From: Bacteroidia bacterium
GTDB taxonomy: Bacteria > Bacteroidota > Bacteroidia > Flavobacteriales > Flavobacteriaceae
Length of the DNA stretch: 11,095 nt
Direction of reading: 5' to 3'
Assembly: GCA_030429325.1 (NCBI GenBank)
Contig: JAUICT010000033.1
Location: 1 to 11,095 of the forward strand
This document shows, in pieces, positions 1 through 6,226 of the stretch. Position 1 is the first letter of the stretch. Every line of letters begins with the position of its first letter. The notes under the pieces were generated by a model that saw nothing but the letters and a program-made list of their open reading frames with translations, made no database searches and had not been told where the DNA came from. The position numbers and the translations under genes are program-made.

Positions 1-68
1 ATCCTTTCACTCGGGGAAACCATGTTCCTTAAAGTGATAAAATTAGGGGTAGGTAAAATACGAAACCA

Positions 69-76
69 CAAAATTA
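69..76 (-). promoter_or_regulatory. Possible minus-strand promoter -7 box
   Basis: Read on the minus strand this is TAATTTTG, an exact match to the Bacteroidota -7 consensus TAnnTTTG. About 40 bases downstream on that strand is an ATG (23 to 21) just after an AAGGAA, opening a frame that runs off the window edge with residues MVSPSER. No convincing TTG -33 element lies at the usual distance. An eight-base match with four fixed T/G positions can arise by chance in AT-rich DNA, so both this promoter and a divergently transcribed gene at the left edge are only possibilities. The rest of 1-158 shows nothing else recognisable. Confidence 0.22.
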
Positions 77-172
77 AGCGCGTTGGATGAAAAGGTATTG
101 GGATTGACCAACTGGTAGATCATCAAATCCTTAAAAATAAGGAGCTTATTAGGGTCTTGTGTTTAATAGTGC

Positions 173-180
173 TACTTTTG
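173..180 (+). promoter_or_regulatory. Probable promoter -7 box of the SulP gene
   Basis: TACTTTTG matches the Bacteroidota TAnnTTTG box exactly. A TTAG at 149-152, 20 bases upstream, could serve as a degenerate -33 element. Transcription would then start near 185-190, giving a leader of roughly 10-15 bases before the ATG at 201. The box lies inside the longer frame opened by the GTG at 159, so if it is used that upstream start cannot be translated from this transcript. Confidence 0.42.
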
Positions 181-200
181 CCCGCTTCAAGAAAGAAGCC

Positions 201-1727
201 ATGAAAAAATATCTCAACCTTTTTGATTTTTCCCAAAAAGTAAACTATCGCACAGAAATTTTATCGGGCTTGACCGTTGCACTTGCCTTGGTGCCCGAAG
301 CTATTGCATTTGCCTTTATTGCAGGGTTGTCTCCCTTAACTGGACTATACGCTGCGTTTGTAATGGGCTTGGTCACTTCCATTTTGGGAGGTAGACCGGG
401 AATGATTTCTGGTGCTACTGGAGCCGTGGCCGTGGTCATTGTGAGTTTGGCAAAGCAATATGGAGTTGAGTATGTTTTTGCAACGGTGGTTCTTGCAGGA
501 ATTTTGCAGATGACTGCCGGATTGCTCCGCTTGGGGAAGTTGATGCGCTTGGTGCCCCATCCCGTGATCTTTGGGTTTGTGAACGGCTTGGCCGTCATTA
601 TTTTTATGTCGCAAATGAGCCAATTTAAAACTGCGGATGGCGAATGGTTGACCGGGAGCACTTTGTTCATCTTTCTTGGATTGGTACTATTGACCATGAT
701 CGTTATTTGGGGACTTCCCAAATTGACCAAGGTGATTCCAGCGTCTTTGGCCGCAATTCTTTTGGTGTTCGGTCTTGTATTTTTCTTGGGGCTGGATACC
801 CGGACCATTGGCGATATCGCTTCCATTGAAGGAACTTTCCCTCCTTTTCATATCCCTGATCTGCCCTTTACTTTGGAAACCCTACAGATTATATTTCCCT
901 ATGCGGCTATCGTGGCAGGCGTAGGTTTGATCGAGAGTTTGCTCACCTTGAATATTGTTGATGAAATTACCGAGACCCGGGGTAGGGGGAACAAGGAGGC
1001 CGTGGCTCAAGGTACGGCCAACATCCTTTCAGGGTTCTTTTCCGGAATGGGTGGTTGTGCCATGATCGGGCAGAGTTTGATCAATACTTCCAATGGTGCC
1101 AGGGCACGACTGTCTGGAATTTTTGCTGCGTTAATGTTGTTGGTGTTCATCATGTTTGGGTCAAGTCTTATTGAAAAAGTGCCTATGGCCGCATTGACAG
1201 GGCTAATGATCATGGTGGCATTGGGAACTTTTGAATGGGCGAGTTTAAAGACCTTCCGTCGTATGCCTAAATCCGATGTATTGGTCATGGTGCTGGTAAC
1301 TTTGGTGACGATATTCCTTCATAACTTGGCTTTGGCAGTCTTGGTGGGAGTCATTATTTCTGCCTTGGTGTTTGCATGGGACAACGCAAAGCGTATTCGT
1401 GCGAGAAAACATATCGATGAAGAAGGCGTGAAGCATTACGAAATTTACGGTCCTCTTTTCTTTGGCAGCACCACTTTGTTTGCCGAAAAGTTTGATGTAC
1501 TCAATGACCCCGATGAGGTCGTTATCGATTTTGCAGAAAGCAGATTGGTGGATATGTCTGCCATTGAAGCCGTGAACAAGATTACCGAACGCTACAAAAA
1601 AGTAGGAAAGAAACTTCACCTAAAACACCTGAGCAGGGATTGTAGAAGGTTGTTGGCCAATGCGGATGATATTATCGAAGTGAACGTGCTGGAAGATCCA
1701 ACCTATAAAGTTGTGGTGGACAAATAG
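201..1727 (+). CDS. SulP-family inorganic anion transporter with STAS domain
   Basis: An inner-membrane anion transporter of the SulP/SLC26 family, whose members move sulfate, bicarbonate or dicarboxylates by proton or sodium symport or by exchange. The substrate cannot be read from the sequence. The 508-residue product has about a dozen hydrophobic segments over residues 17-395. Family signatures include LVPEAIAFA near residue 30, the GLIESLLT stretch around 242-249 and the segment GTANILSGFFSGMGG (271-285). A cytoplasmic STAS domain follows at about 412-503, with DMSAIEAV at 451-458 in place of the DxSG motif of anti-sigma antagonists. The length is normal for bacterial SulP proteins. The ATG at 201 was preferred over the in-frame GTG at 159 because it opens MKKYLNLFDF, follows AAGAAAG, and a likely promoter box lies between the two starts. 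The gene stands alone and converges on the DinB-like gene. Family certain, substrate unknown. Confidence 0.95.
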   Translation: MKKYLNLFDFSQKVNYRTEILSGLTVALALVPEAIAFAFIAGLSPLTGLYAAFVMGLVTSILGGRPGMISGATGAVAVVIVSLAKQYGVEYVFATVVLAGILQMTAGLLRLGKLMRLVPHPVIFGFVNGLAVIIFMSQMSQFKTADGEWLTGSTLFIFLGLVLLTMIVIWGLPKLTKVIPASLAAILLVFGLVFFLGLDTRTIGDIASIEGTFPPFHIPDLPFTLETLQIIFPYAAIVAGVGLIESLLTLNIVDEITETRGRGNKEAVAQGTANILSGFFSGMGGCAMIGQSLINTSNGARARLSGIFAALMLLVFIMFGSSLIEKVPMAALTGLMIMVALGTFEWASLKTFRRMPKSDVLVMVLVTLVTIFLHNLALAVLVGVIISALVFAWDNAKRIRARKHIDEEGVKHYEIYGPLFFGSTTLFAEKFDVLNDPDEVVIDFAESRLVDMSAIEAVNKITERYKKVGKKLHLKHLSRDCRRLLANADDIIEVNVLEDPTYKVVVDK

Positions 1728-1728
1728 A

Positions 1729-2334
1729 CTATTCTCTGGTTTTTCCAAGAAACACATTCACATTAGGGTTTTGGGGATTGCCACTGGCCCTTCGCATCAG
1801 GACAATTTGGCCGGTATGGTAAATGCAATCGGAAAGCATCCCGTTGATCATGTTCCAATATGGGAATTCAGACTGTTTATCACCTTGTTTAAAAATCACT
1901 TTAAAACTTTCCATTTCTTTGGAGCTTTTTCCCAGAACTTTCTGGCTGGCCGCTTGTAGGTTTGCAAGGGTCAGTTCACGAAGCTCTTCGTAGGAATAGT
2001 TAAGCGGGGCCTTGGGCCTTTCATAAGGCTTTGCATCTGGGGCCAAAACAATATTGTTGGACATGGTGTAGATGTGTTCCATGGTTTCAAAAAGGCTGCG
2101 GCCATCCGATGAAGGTTTGTATTGCAGGTCTTTTTCGGTCAAACCCTCCGTGGCCCAATAAAAACGGTAACCCAATCCATCGATCATTCGTGACACAATA
2201 TTGCCGGCACTGTATGTTTCGGCATGATCGGGAATCTGATGGTACGGTAATTCCATGTCTTGGGCTTGTAGTTGTACTGCTAAAATAAAAAAGAAGGGAC
2301 AACAGATTGATTTATAAAAAGAAAGGTTTGCCAT
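1729..2334 (-). CDS. Exported DinB-like (DinB_2) helical-bundle protein
   Basis: A 201-residue protein of the DinB/YfiT four-helix-bundle superfamily, whose studied members include metal-dependent thiol S-transferases of the bacillithiol/mycothiol type; most have no known substrate. Residues 1-25 form a signal peptide ending VQLQAQ, so export is predicted, which is unusual for this family. The DinB core spans about 44-185. Helix one has NIVSRMIDGLGYRFYW, the first likely metal ligand is H87 in FETMEHIYTM, and the last helix carries DCIYHTGQI with D169 and H173. Many family members have His where D169 stands, so a His-Asp-His triad is possible. The ATG at 2334 was chosen because the longer frame from 2385 would overlap the preceding gene by 38 bases and bury the signal peptide. 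It starts 13 bases after the VOC-YCII gene stops, so the two are probably co-transcribed. Substrate unknown. Confidence 0.85.
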   Translation of the reverse strand: MANLSFYKSICCPFFFILAVQLQAQDMELPYHQIPDHAETYSAGNIVSRMIDGLGYRFYWATEGLTEKDLQYKPSSDGRSLFETMEHIYTMSNNIVLAPDAKPYERPKAPLNYSYEELRELTLANLQAASQKVLGKSSKEMESFKVIFKQGDKQSEFPYWNMINGMLSDCIYHTGQIVLMRRASGNPQNPNVNVFLGKTRE

Positions 2335-2347
2335 AATTGAAAAAGGA

Positions 2348-3217
2348 TTAATCCATAATGGATTTTTTGGCCAAGGTAAGGCCAATTTGGTTCACTTCCA
2401 TAAGAGCGGCCGAACCATACCATTCCTTGAGTTCCATGGTTAAACTGCCTGCTTGGATGGCAGGGTCGGTTTCGGTAAGTTTTTTGGCTTCTTCCAGTGA
2501 ATCCACATTAAAAATATAAATGCCCCGTAAGTCATCATTGCCAAAAAATGGTCCGGCAAGGACCAACTTGCCTTCTTGGGCCAATTTTCCAATATTCTCT
2601 AAATGGGCCATCTGCAATGCGTCCGCTTCTTCTTTGGGAAGGGAACGATTGGGGCCTCGTTTTAAGAATGCAAAAACGTATTTTTTCATTCCATAGTCAT
2701 CTGCCCCGTATTTTTCCGCTTTTTCGGCATCAAAAAGAATCCCGCCTTTTTTGGGAAGTGTTTTTTCTGAGTTTACAATCCGGAAGACTTGGCCCCCTGG
2801 GGCATGAAAATAGTAAAAGTGGGCATGATCTTGATATTTTTCAACTTCTGGGAGCATTGGAGGAGCGCCATAATTTTTGATAATGGATTGAACAGCTTCA
2901 TATTCCGTTGAGGGCACCAAAAGCCCCAATTGCATGGATTTAATGAATTCAGATGGGTCCAATACCATATTTTCATCGGAATGGTAGGCAAATTTCACAA
3001 AACCACCTCCGTCAAAATATACCCAATCAGAATCAGTTTTGGGCTCTATTCTTCTGCCCAAAGCGACCCCAAAAAATGAATTTATGTTTTGTCGCTCATT
3101 CTCATGTAGATTGACCTTTGCCTGCGACGTGAAGACTATGGTGTAATCTGATGGGGATTGTGCAGTGAGGGCAAAACTAAATAGTAAGGCAAACAGGAGA
3201 AAGACTTTCGTTGTCAT
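2348..3217 (-). CDS. Exported fusion of a VOC (glyoxalase-like) and a YCII-related domain
   Basis: A 289-residue protein with a cleavable-looking signal peptide (1-20, ending SFALTAQ). Residues 25-150 have the pattern of the VOC/glyoxalase fold: a repeat beginning VNLHENERQNINSFFGVALG, then WVYFDGGGFVKFAY, then a second half with LGLLVPSTEYEAVQSIIKNYG and HAPGGQVFRI. A complete set of VOC metal ligands is not obvious, so this half may bind rather than catalyse. Residues 178-270 are a clear YCII-related domain (KKYVFAFLKRGP, then AHLENIGKLAQEGKLVLAGPF), keeping the His-Asp pair conserved in YciI proteins as H205 and D251 (TETDPAIQAG). A tail of about 20 residues follows. The gene lies between an exported YCII protein and an exported DinB-like protein. 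The YCII assignment is firm, the VOC assignment moderately firm, the function unknown. Confidence 0.82.
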   Translation of the reverse strand: MTTKVFLLFALLFSFALTAQSPSDYTIVFTSQAKVNLHENERQNINSFFGVALGRRIEPKTDSDWVYFDGGGFVKFAYHSDENMVLDPSEFIKSMQLGLLVPSTEYEAVQSIIKNYGAPPMLPEVEKYQDHAHFYYFHAPGGQVFRIVNSEKTLPKKGGILFDAEKAEKYGADDYGMKKYVFAFLKRGPNRSLPKEEADALQMAHLENIGKLAQEGKLVLAGPFFGNDDLRGIYIFNVDSLEEAKKLTETDPAIQAGSLTMELKEWYGSAALMEVNQIGLTLAKKSIMD

Positions 3218-3274
3218 AACACAGAAAATTAAGGGTATCCCATAAAATTAACCGATTATTGATTAAGATAGGCT

Positions 3275-3294
3275 TGCTTTTTTACCAAAAAGCA
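3275..3294. repeat. Short inverted repeat between the YCII and VOC-YCII genes
   Basis: Perfect 8-bp arms TGCTTTTT (3275-3282) and AAAAAGCA (3287-3294) flank a four-base loop. It lies in the 117-base gap 3' of the YCII gene and 5' of the VOC-YCII gene, about 40 bases after the YCII stop codon. Neither strand has a run of T directly after the stem, so it does not look like a standard rho-independent terminator. It could reduce read-through or mark a processing point. The stem is mostly A-T pairs and may be chance. Confidence 0.4.
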
Positions 3295-3334
3295 GTTGTA
3301 ACTCAGTGAAAAAAAGGAAAATCAACGTCTTTGA

Positions 3335-3688
3335 TCATTCCAGACATCCCTTGTAAAAGGGGTAAAAAGGATGCACCTCAACTGCGAAAAGTCCATTTTG
3401 GATTGCAACGTCTTGGTGGAGCAAGGCTTTGGCAGATTGGAGGTCAGTAGCTTTTAGAACAATCATTCCTGTATCGCTGAATCTTGCGCCCAAAATAATC
3501 GTTTCCTCTTTTCTAAGTTTGGACAAAAAAGCTGAATGTTCCTTAAAATAGGGTTGATTCTGGGGTTCTTTGTCTTTGTCCCAAAGATTTCCAACAGTAT
3601 ACAGGGCCACGAACTGTGATTTGTTTTCTGCAATGTCTTGTGCGGAGATAAGAAAGGGAAACAATAATAGTAATATGACTTTTTTCAT
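3335..3688 (-). CDS. Exported single-domain YCII-related protein
   Basis: A 117-residue protein: a signal peptide (about 1-17, MKKVILLLLFPFLISAQ) followed by one YCII-related alpha/beta domain with a ferredoxin-like fold. The two residues characteristic of the family are present: H51 in FKEHSAFLSKLRKEE and D93 in HQDVAIQNGLFAVEVHPFY. The domain is close to the usual length of about 95 residues, so the protein is complete. YciI-type proteins are suspected hydrolases or small-molecule binders, usually in the cytoplasm, and their reactions are mostly unknown; the export signal here is atypical. It starts 25 bases after the upstream lipoprotein gene ends, suggesting one transcript, and 117 bases separate it from the VOC-YCII fusion, which carries a related domain. 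The family call is firm, the function unknown. Confidence 0.86.
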   Translation of the reverse strand: MKKVILLLLFPFLISAQDIAENKSQFVALYTVGNLWDKDKEPQNQPYFKEHSAFLSKLRKEETIILGARFSDTGMIVLKATDLQSAKALLHQDVAIQNGLFAVEVHPFYPFYKGCLE

Positions 3689-3713
3689 TTTGCTAGACCT
3701 TCAGAAAGGGTTT

Positions 3714-4193
3714 TTAGGGTTCTATATCGCATTCTGTTTTGCTCAACGGCATGTATGAACTAAAACTGAGAACGTTAATGTTCTTAAATGCCGTTCCGGT
3801 GCTGTCCAGTTCCCCAAACCCTTCAATGAGTTGGCCATCCTCAACCAAAAAGGCTACTTCTCGGGTGCTTTGCTTTCCTTCGGACATGAAGGTGTATTTG
3901 CCCAGAAGAACACTATCGTTTAGAGTGCCGGCAAAGGTTCCCTTATTGCCATCCTTTTCCTTTAAGGCGTAGCTGAGGTTCCCAAGTACGGTTACGGAGA
4001 CATCAGTGATTTCAAAAACAATCTGGTTTCCATTGGCATTATAAGCATAACAGCCCTCCTCCAAAGAAGGAGCCTGTTTTACTCTATCCATTGTGGGAGT
4101 ATCTGCTTGGGAATCGATATTTTCTTTCTCTGTTTTGGTTTTGCAGCTAACAATCAAAAGAGCCGTAAGAAATATATATGTTATTTTTTTCAT
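3714..4193 (-). CDS. Unrecognised lipoprotein
   Basis: A 159-residue protein I do not recognise. It has a lipoprotein signal with lipobox LIVSC and lipidated Cys at residue 17, then a polar, charged linker of about 25 residues. The remainder (about 46-145) is rich in alternating beta-strand patterns, starting EGCYAYNANGNQIVFEI and running through GTFAGTLNDSVLLGKYTF and REVAFLVEDGQLIEGFGEL, which suggests a small beta-barrel or beta-sandwich. C48 and C155 could form a disulfide. The pattern of 'amount of material, then sensitivity to change' resembles small Bacteroidota envelope lipoproteins but matches no named domain I can recall. It begins 2 bases after the META lipoprotein gene ends, so co-translation with that gene is likely. 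The mature protein probably sits on the outer membrane or in the periplasm. Confidence 0.85.
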   Translation of the reverse strand: MKKITYIFLTALLIVSCKTKTEKENIDSQADTPTMDRVKQAPSLEEGCYAYNANGNQIVFEITDVSVTVLGNLSYALKEKDGNKGTFAGTLNDSVLLGKYTFMSEGKQSTREVAFLVEDGQLIEGFGELDSTGTAFKNINVLSFSSYMPLSKTECDIEP

Positions 4194-4195
4194 GC

Positions 4196-5002
4196 TCAGT
4201 CGGTTTTTTTGAAAATGAGAAGGTTTTCCTCACTGCCATTGGACAGATACAATCGATTATTTTCAATCTTGTAGGTTGAGCTACTTTGAAGCTTTTTCAT
4301 GAATTTGTCTTCAGCGGAGAGATTGGGGCAGGCCATTTTGGTGGAGGCCGCATTGGTAAATCGGAGGACATCTTTTTCGAAGAAAAGCCCACCTGTCATT
4401 CTATTGCAACCCGCAAATCCTGCAAAACGATTGGTTTTTATGTCAATTTCCATATTGGGAACATCTTTTCCGTTAAAGTCATCTTTGGAGACCTGCTTTC
4501 CGTCCATTTCTTCCAGCACCCAGATATCATGAAGTCGATAGTCCGTGATATAGGTGCCACATCCCTCAAGGGCATGGGTTTCTTCCTCGCCCGTATATTT
4601 ATAGGCAATGGTCACGGTATACGGCGACTTTTCCCCAGACATGGCATTGGTACATTCCTTGTGTGCTATGATCACATCCAAAGAAACTGCTTCAGTCTGT
4701 ATACGGTACATACTAATATTGGCATCTTGGGCTTTGATAGGGGCTGTATGCGGCGTGACAATGGTATCTTCCATCATGTTCAACTCCACCCGGTTCTCTT
4801 TTACCTTTAGTCCCCAAAAGGGTTCGGTTCCAACGGCTTTAAAATAACCTTCATCTACTTTTAAAGCGACTGGCTCAACCGTTTTGGTTTGTAGGGTATC
4901 TTCTTTGGTTGCTTCTTCCTCGGTTGTGCTTTCCTCTTTTTTCTTCTCCACGCAACCGGAAAATAGTAAGACAAAGCAGAGTAGTGGCATTAACTTTTTC
5001 AT
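4196..5002 (-). CDS. META-domain (HslJ-like) lipoprotein with an N-terminal COG3650-like domain
   Basis: A 268-residue lipoprotein: lipobox LFSGC with lipidated Cys at residue 17, followed by an acidic and Thr-rich linker to about residue 48. Residues 52-150 look like the COG3650-type domain, with its hallmark GTEPFW at 58-63 and cysteines 117 and 148 that may pair. Residues 159-266 are a META/HslJ domain: WVLEEMDGK opening, GFAGCNRMTGG at 194-204 and TKMACPN at 221-227, then the typical closing strands LYLSNGSEENLLIFKK. In E. coli HslJ the META domain is linked to novobiocin resistance and heat shock; the biochemical role is unknown. The start ATG overlaps the stop of the preceding META gene in an ATGA, indicating translational coupling. 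Both domains are intact. Confidence 0.91.
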   Translation of the reverse strand: MKKLMPLLCFVLLFSGCVEKKKEESTTEEEATKEDTLQTKTVEPVALKVDEGYFKAVGTEPFWGLKVKENRVELNMMEDTIVTPHTAPIKAQDANISMYRIQTEAVSLDVIIAHKECTNAMSGEKSPYTVTIAYKYTGEEETHALEGCGTYITDYRLHDIWVLEEMDGKQVSKDDFNGKDVPNMEIDIKTNRFAGFAGCNRMTGGLFFEKDVLRFTNAASTKMACPNLSAEDKFMKKLQSSSTYKIENNRLYLSNGSEENLLIFKKTD

Positions 5003-5418
5003 GGTTCAACTTTTTTGAAACGCATCATGGGAACATCACCTATTAGTAAATTGAGCTTACCTTCTTCCATGGCATATCCGTCTATTTTTTGCATCATGTT
5101 CAGGAATTGTCTTTCGCCACCACCACAGAACATCATGGTGGTAGGACCGGGTTCTCCAAAAGAAATAGAATTTCCGTCCATGGTATACTCTGCCGAATAG
5201 CCATTACAACTATCATTACCCATGACTTTCCCGGATTCTCGGTCAAACATTATTTGGGGTTTTTTGTTCGGGAAAAGGCCTTCAAAGGCAATTCGCGGGC
5301 CAGAGATGTATTCCAGCTCCCAAGTAATATCAAACAATGCGGAAGAATCATCAGATTTTGGATTGCAAGAACTCGTCAATAGCAAAACAATGCAAAAAAG
5401 AAAGGTAGAAACTTTCAT
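4999..5418 (-). CDS. Small META-domain lipoprotein
   Basis: A 139-residue lipoprotein with lipobox LTSSC (lipidated Cys at 18) and a single META-like domain over about 28-137. The domain opens with ITWELEYISGPRIAFEG, carries DSCNGY at 69-74 where META proteins have the GCN motif, and TTMMFC at 93-98 matching the conserved T-x-M-x-C segment. The two cysteines 71 and 98 match the conserved pair of the family. It is the first gene of a tight lipoprotein set; its last four bases overlap the start of the next META gene. The two META domains differ enough that they are old paralogues rather than a fresh duplication. A 95-base AT-rich gap precedes it and probably holds the promoter. The precise function is unknown. 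Confidence 0.88.
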   Translation of the reverse strand: MKVSTFLFCIVLLLTSSCNPKSDDSSALFDITWELEYISGPRIAFEGLFPNKKPQIMFDRESGKVMGNDSCNGYSAEYTMDGNSISFGEPGPTTMMFCGGGERQFLNMMQKIDGYAMEEGKLNLLIGDVPMMRFKKVEP

Positions 5419-5446
5419 TTGTGGGAAATTAATGGTTAATGGAGGT

Positions 5447-5513
5447 AAAAAGTACTAAAAAAAAATATAATGAGCTTTAGTATAATAGGTTAATTAATTG
5501 ATAAGAAGTGCTT
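5447..5513 (-). other. AT-rich intergenic gap, likely promoter region of the lipoprotein genes
   Basis: The gap between the duplicated-domain gene and the small META gene is very AT-rich. It holds a run of nine A on the plus strand (5457-5465), which reads as nine T on the transcribed side about 50 bases after the previous stop codon, without a GC-rich stem before it. TACTTTTT (minus strand, 5454 to 5447) is a near-match to TAnnTTTG about 30 bases before the META start. Either a weak terminator, a promoter, or both could lie here; nothing is decisive. Confidence 0.25.
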
Positions 5514-6224
5514 TTACTCTTTTCGAATACTCCAAACCTCATAGATGGGCAGACCCTTACTGCTTAATCCAGAGTGGTGCCAATCACCGTCCTTAAGTTC
5601 GTAATTGAACTCCAGACTTGCCCCTACTCTTGAATCGTCCCTGGAGAAAAACCCAATATGTTCAGTGTATTTGCCATTTGTGGTGGTATAGGTACCGCCA
5701 CCAGTGCCCATGAACGCTTTGGTTTCGATATTGTAGGCAATCCATTGAAATCGGGTACCGGAAAGGATTTTCATGGTCTTTCTTGGACCTGAAGTATCCC
5801 GCTTGATCACTTCTCCATCCTGCATACGTCCAGAAATTAACCATGCACCCTTTAAATCACCGGGGCTGCCGTCATCAATACGACTCCAAATCTTTTCCCC
5901 AACATGAAGCTTTCCATCTTTAAAACTGTAAGGGAAAGAATTTGTTGAGCCGACCATATCAGGATCAAAGGAGGCAAATTCCAAGGTATAGGTCAGCGTG
6001 TCATCGTTGGAAGAAAATTGGCCTCCCTTGGTTCCAAGGAACTTTCCGTTTTCTTTTTCAAAGAAAGCTTCCGAGAAAAAACCATTGGAGACAATAGTGA
6101 CATAGTGTACCACCACCCCTTCATCATTGGTAAGTGTGGCTTCCCACGCACCAGTAAGGTCTTGGGCATTGGACATGGATAAAGTGACGGAAACTAGAAT
6201 CAGTGTTAGGATATTTTTTTTCAT
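5514..6224 (-). CDS. Exported protein built of two copies of one beta-rich domain
   Basis: A 236-residue protein with a signal peptide of about 21 residues (ending SMSNAQ) and no lipobox. The mature part is an internal duplication. Copy one (about 22-117) and copy two (about 124-233) align clearly: DLTGAWEAT with DLKGAWLIS, KFLGTKGGQFSS with AFMGTGGGTYTT, FPYSFKDGKLHVG with FNYELKDGDWHHSG, and EKIWSRI with YEVWSIR. The opening GAW motif and the closing IWS/VWS strand resemble lipocalin-like small barrels, as in several Bacteroidota families of unknown function; I cannot name a family with certainty. The ATG at 6224 was preferred over the in-frame TTG at 6230. It begins 2 bases after the SnoaL-like gene stops, so the two are probably co-translated. 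The function is unknown; ligand binding in the periplasm is an inference. Confidence 0.84.
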   Translation of the reverse strand: MKKNILTLILVSVTLSMSNAQDLTGAWEATLTNDEGVVVHYVTIVSNGFFSEAFFEKENGKFLGTKGGQFSSNDDTLTYTLEFASFDPDMVGSTNSFPYSFKDGKLHVGEKIWSRIDDGSPGDLKGAWLISGRMQDGEVIKRDTSGPRKTMKILSGTRFQWIAYNIETKAFMGTGGGTYTTTNGKYTEHIGFFSRDDSRVGASLEFNYELKDGDWHHSGLSSKGLPIYEVWSIRKE

Positions 6225-6226
6225 GA

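Noticed and set aside
1..90. Plus-strand frame open from the window edge to a TGA at 88-90
   Set aside because: It is only 29 codons of basic, low-information sequence without a recognisable motif; it may be chance.
159..200. GTG start at 159 for the SulP gene
   Set aside because: The upstream stretch holds a TAnnTTTG promoter match and the ATG at 201 starts a typical N-terminus.
245..826. 193-residue minus-strand frame inside the SulP gene
   Set aside because: Its residue make-up (many Thr, Pro, Lys, Asn) is that of a reverse-strand shadow of a hydrophobic gene, with no domain.
2335..2385. Upstream start at 2385 for the DinB-like gene
   Set aside because: It would overlap the preceding gene and put 17 residues before a good signal peptide.
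3263..3270. TATCTTAA on the minus strand as a promoter for the VOC-YCII gene
   Set aside because: Two mismatches to TAnnTTTG and the nearest TTG is too close; not distinguishable from AT-rich background.
4286..4810. 174-residue plus-strand frame opposite the COG3650-META gene
   Set aside because: Antisense shadow of a gene whose domains are clear; no recognisable motif of its own.
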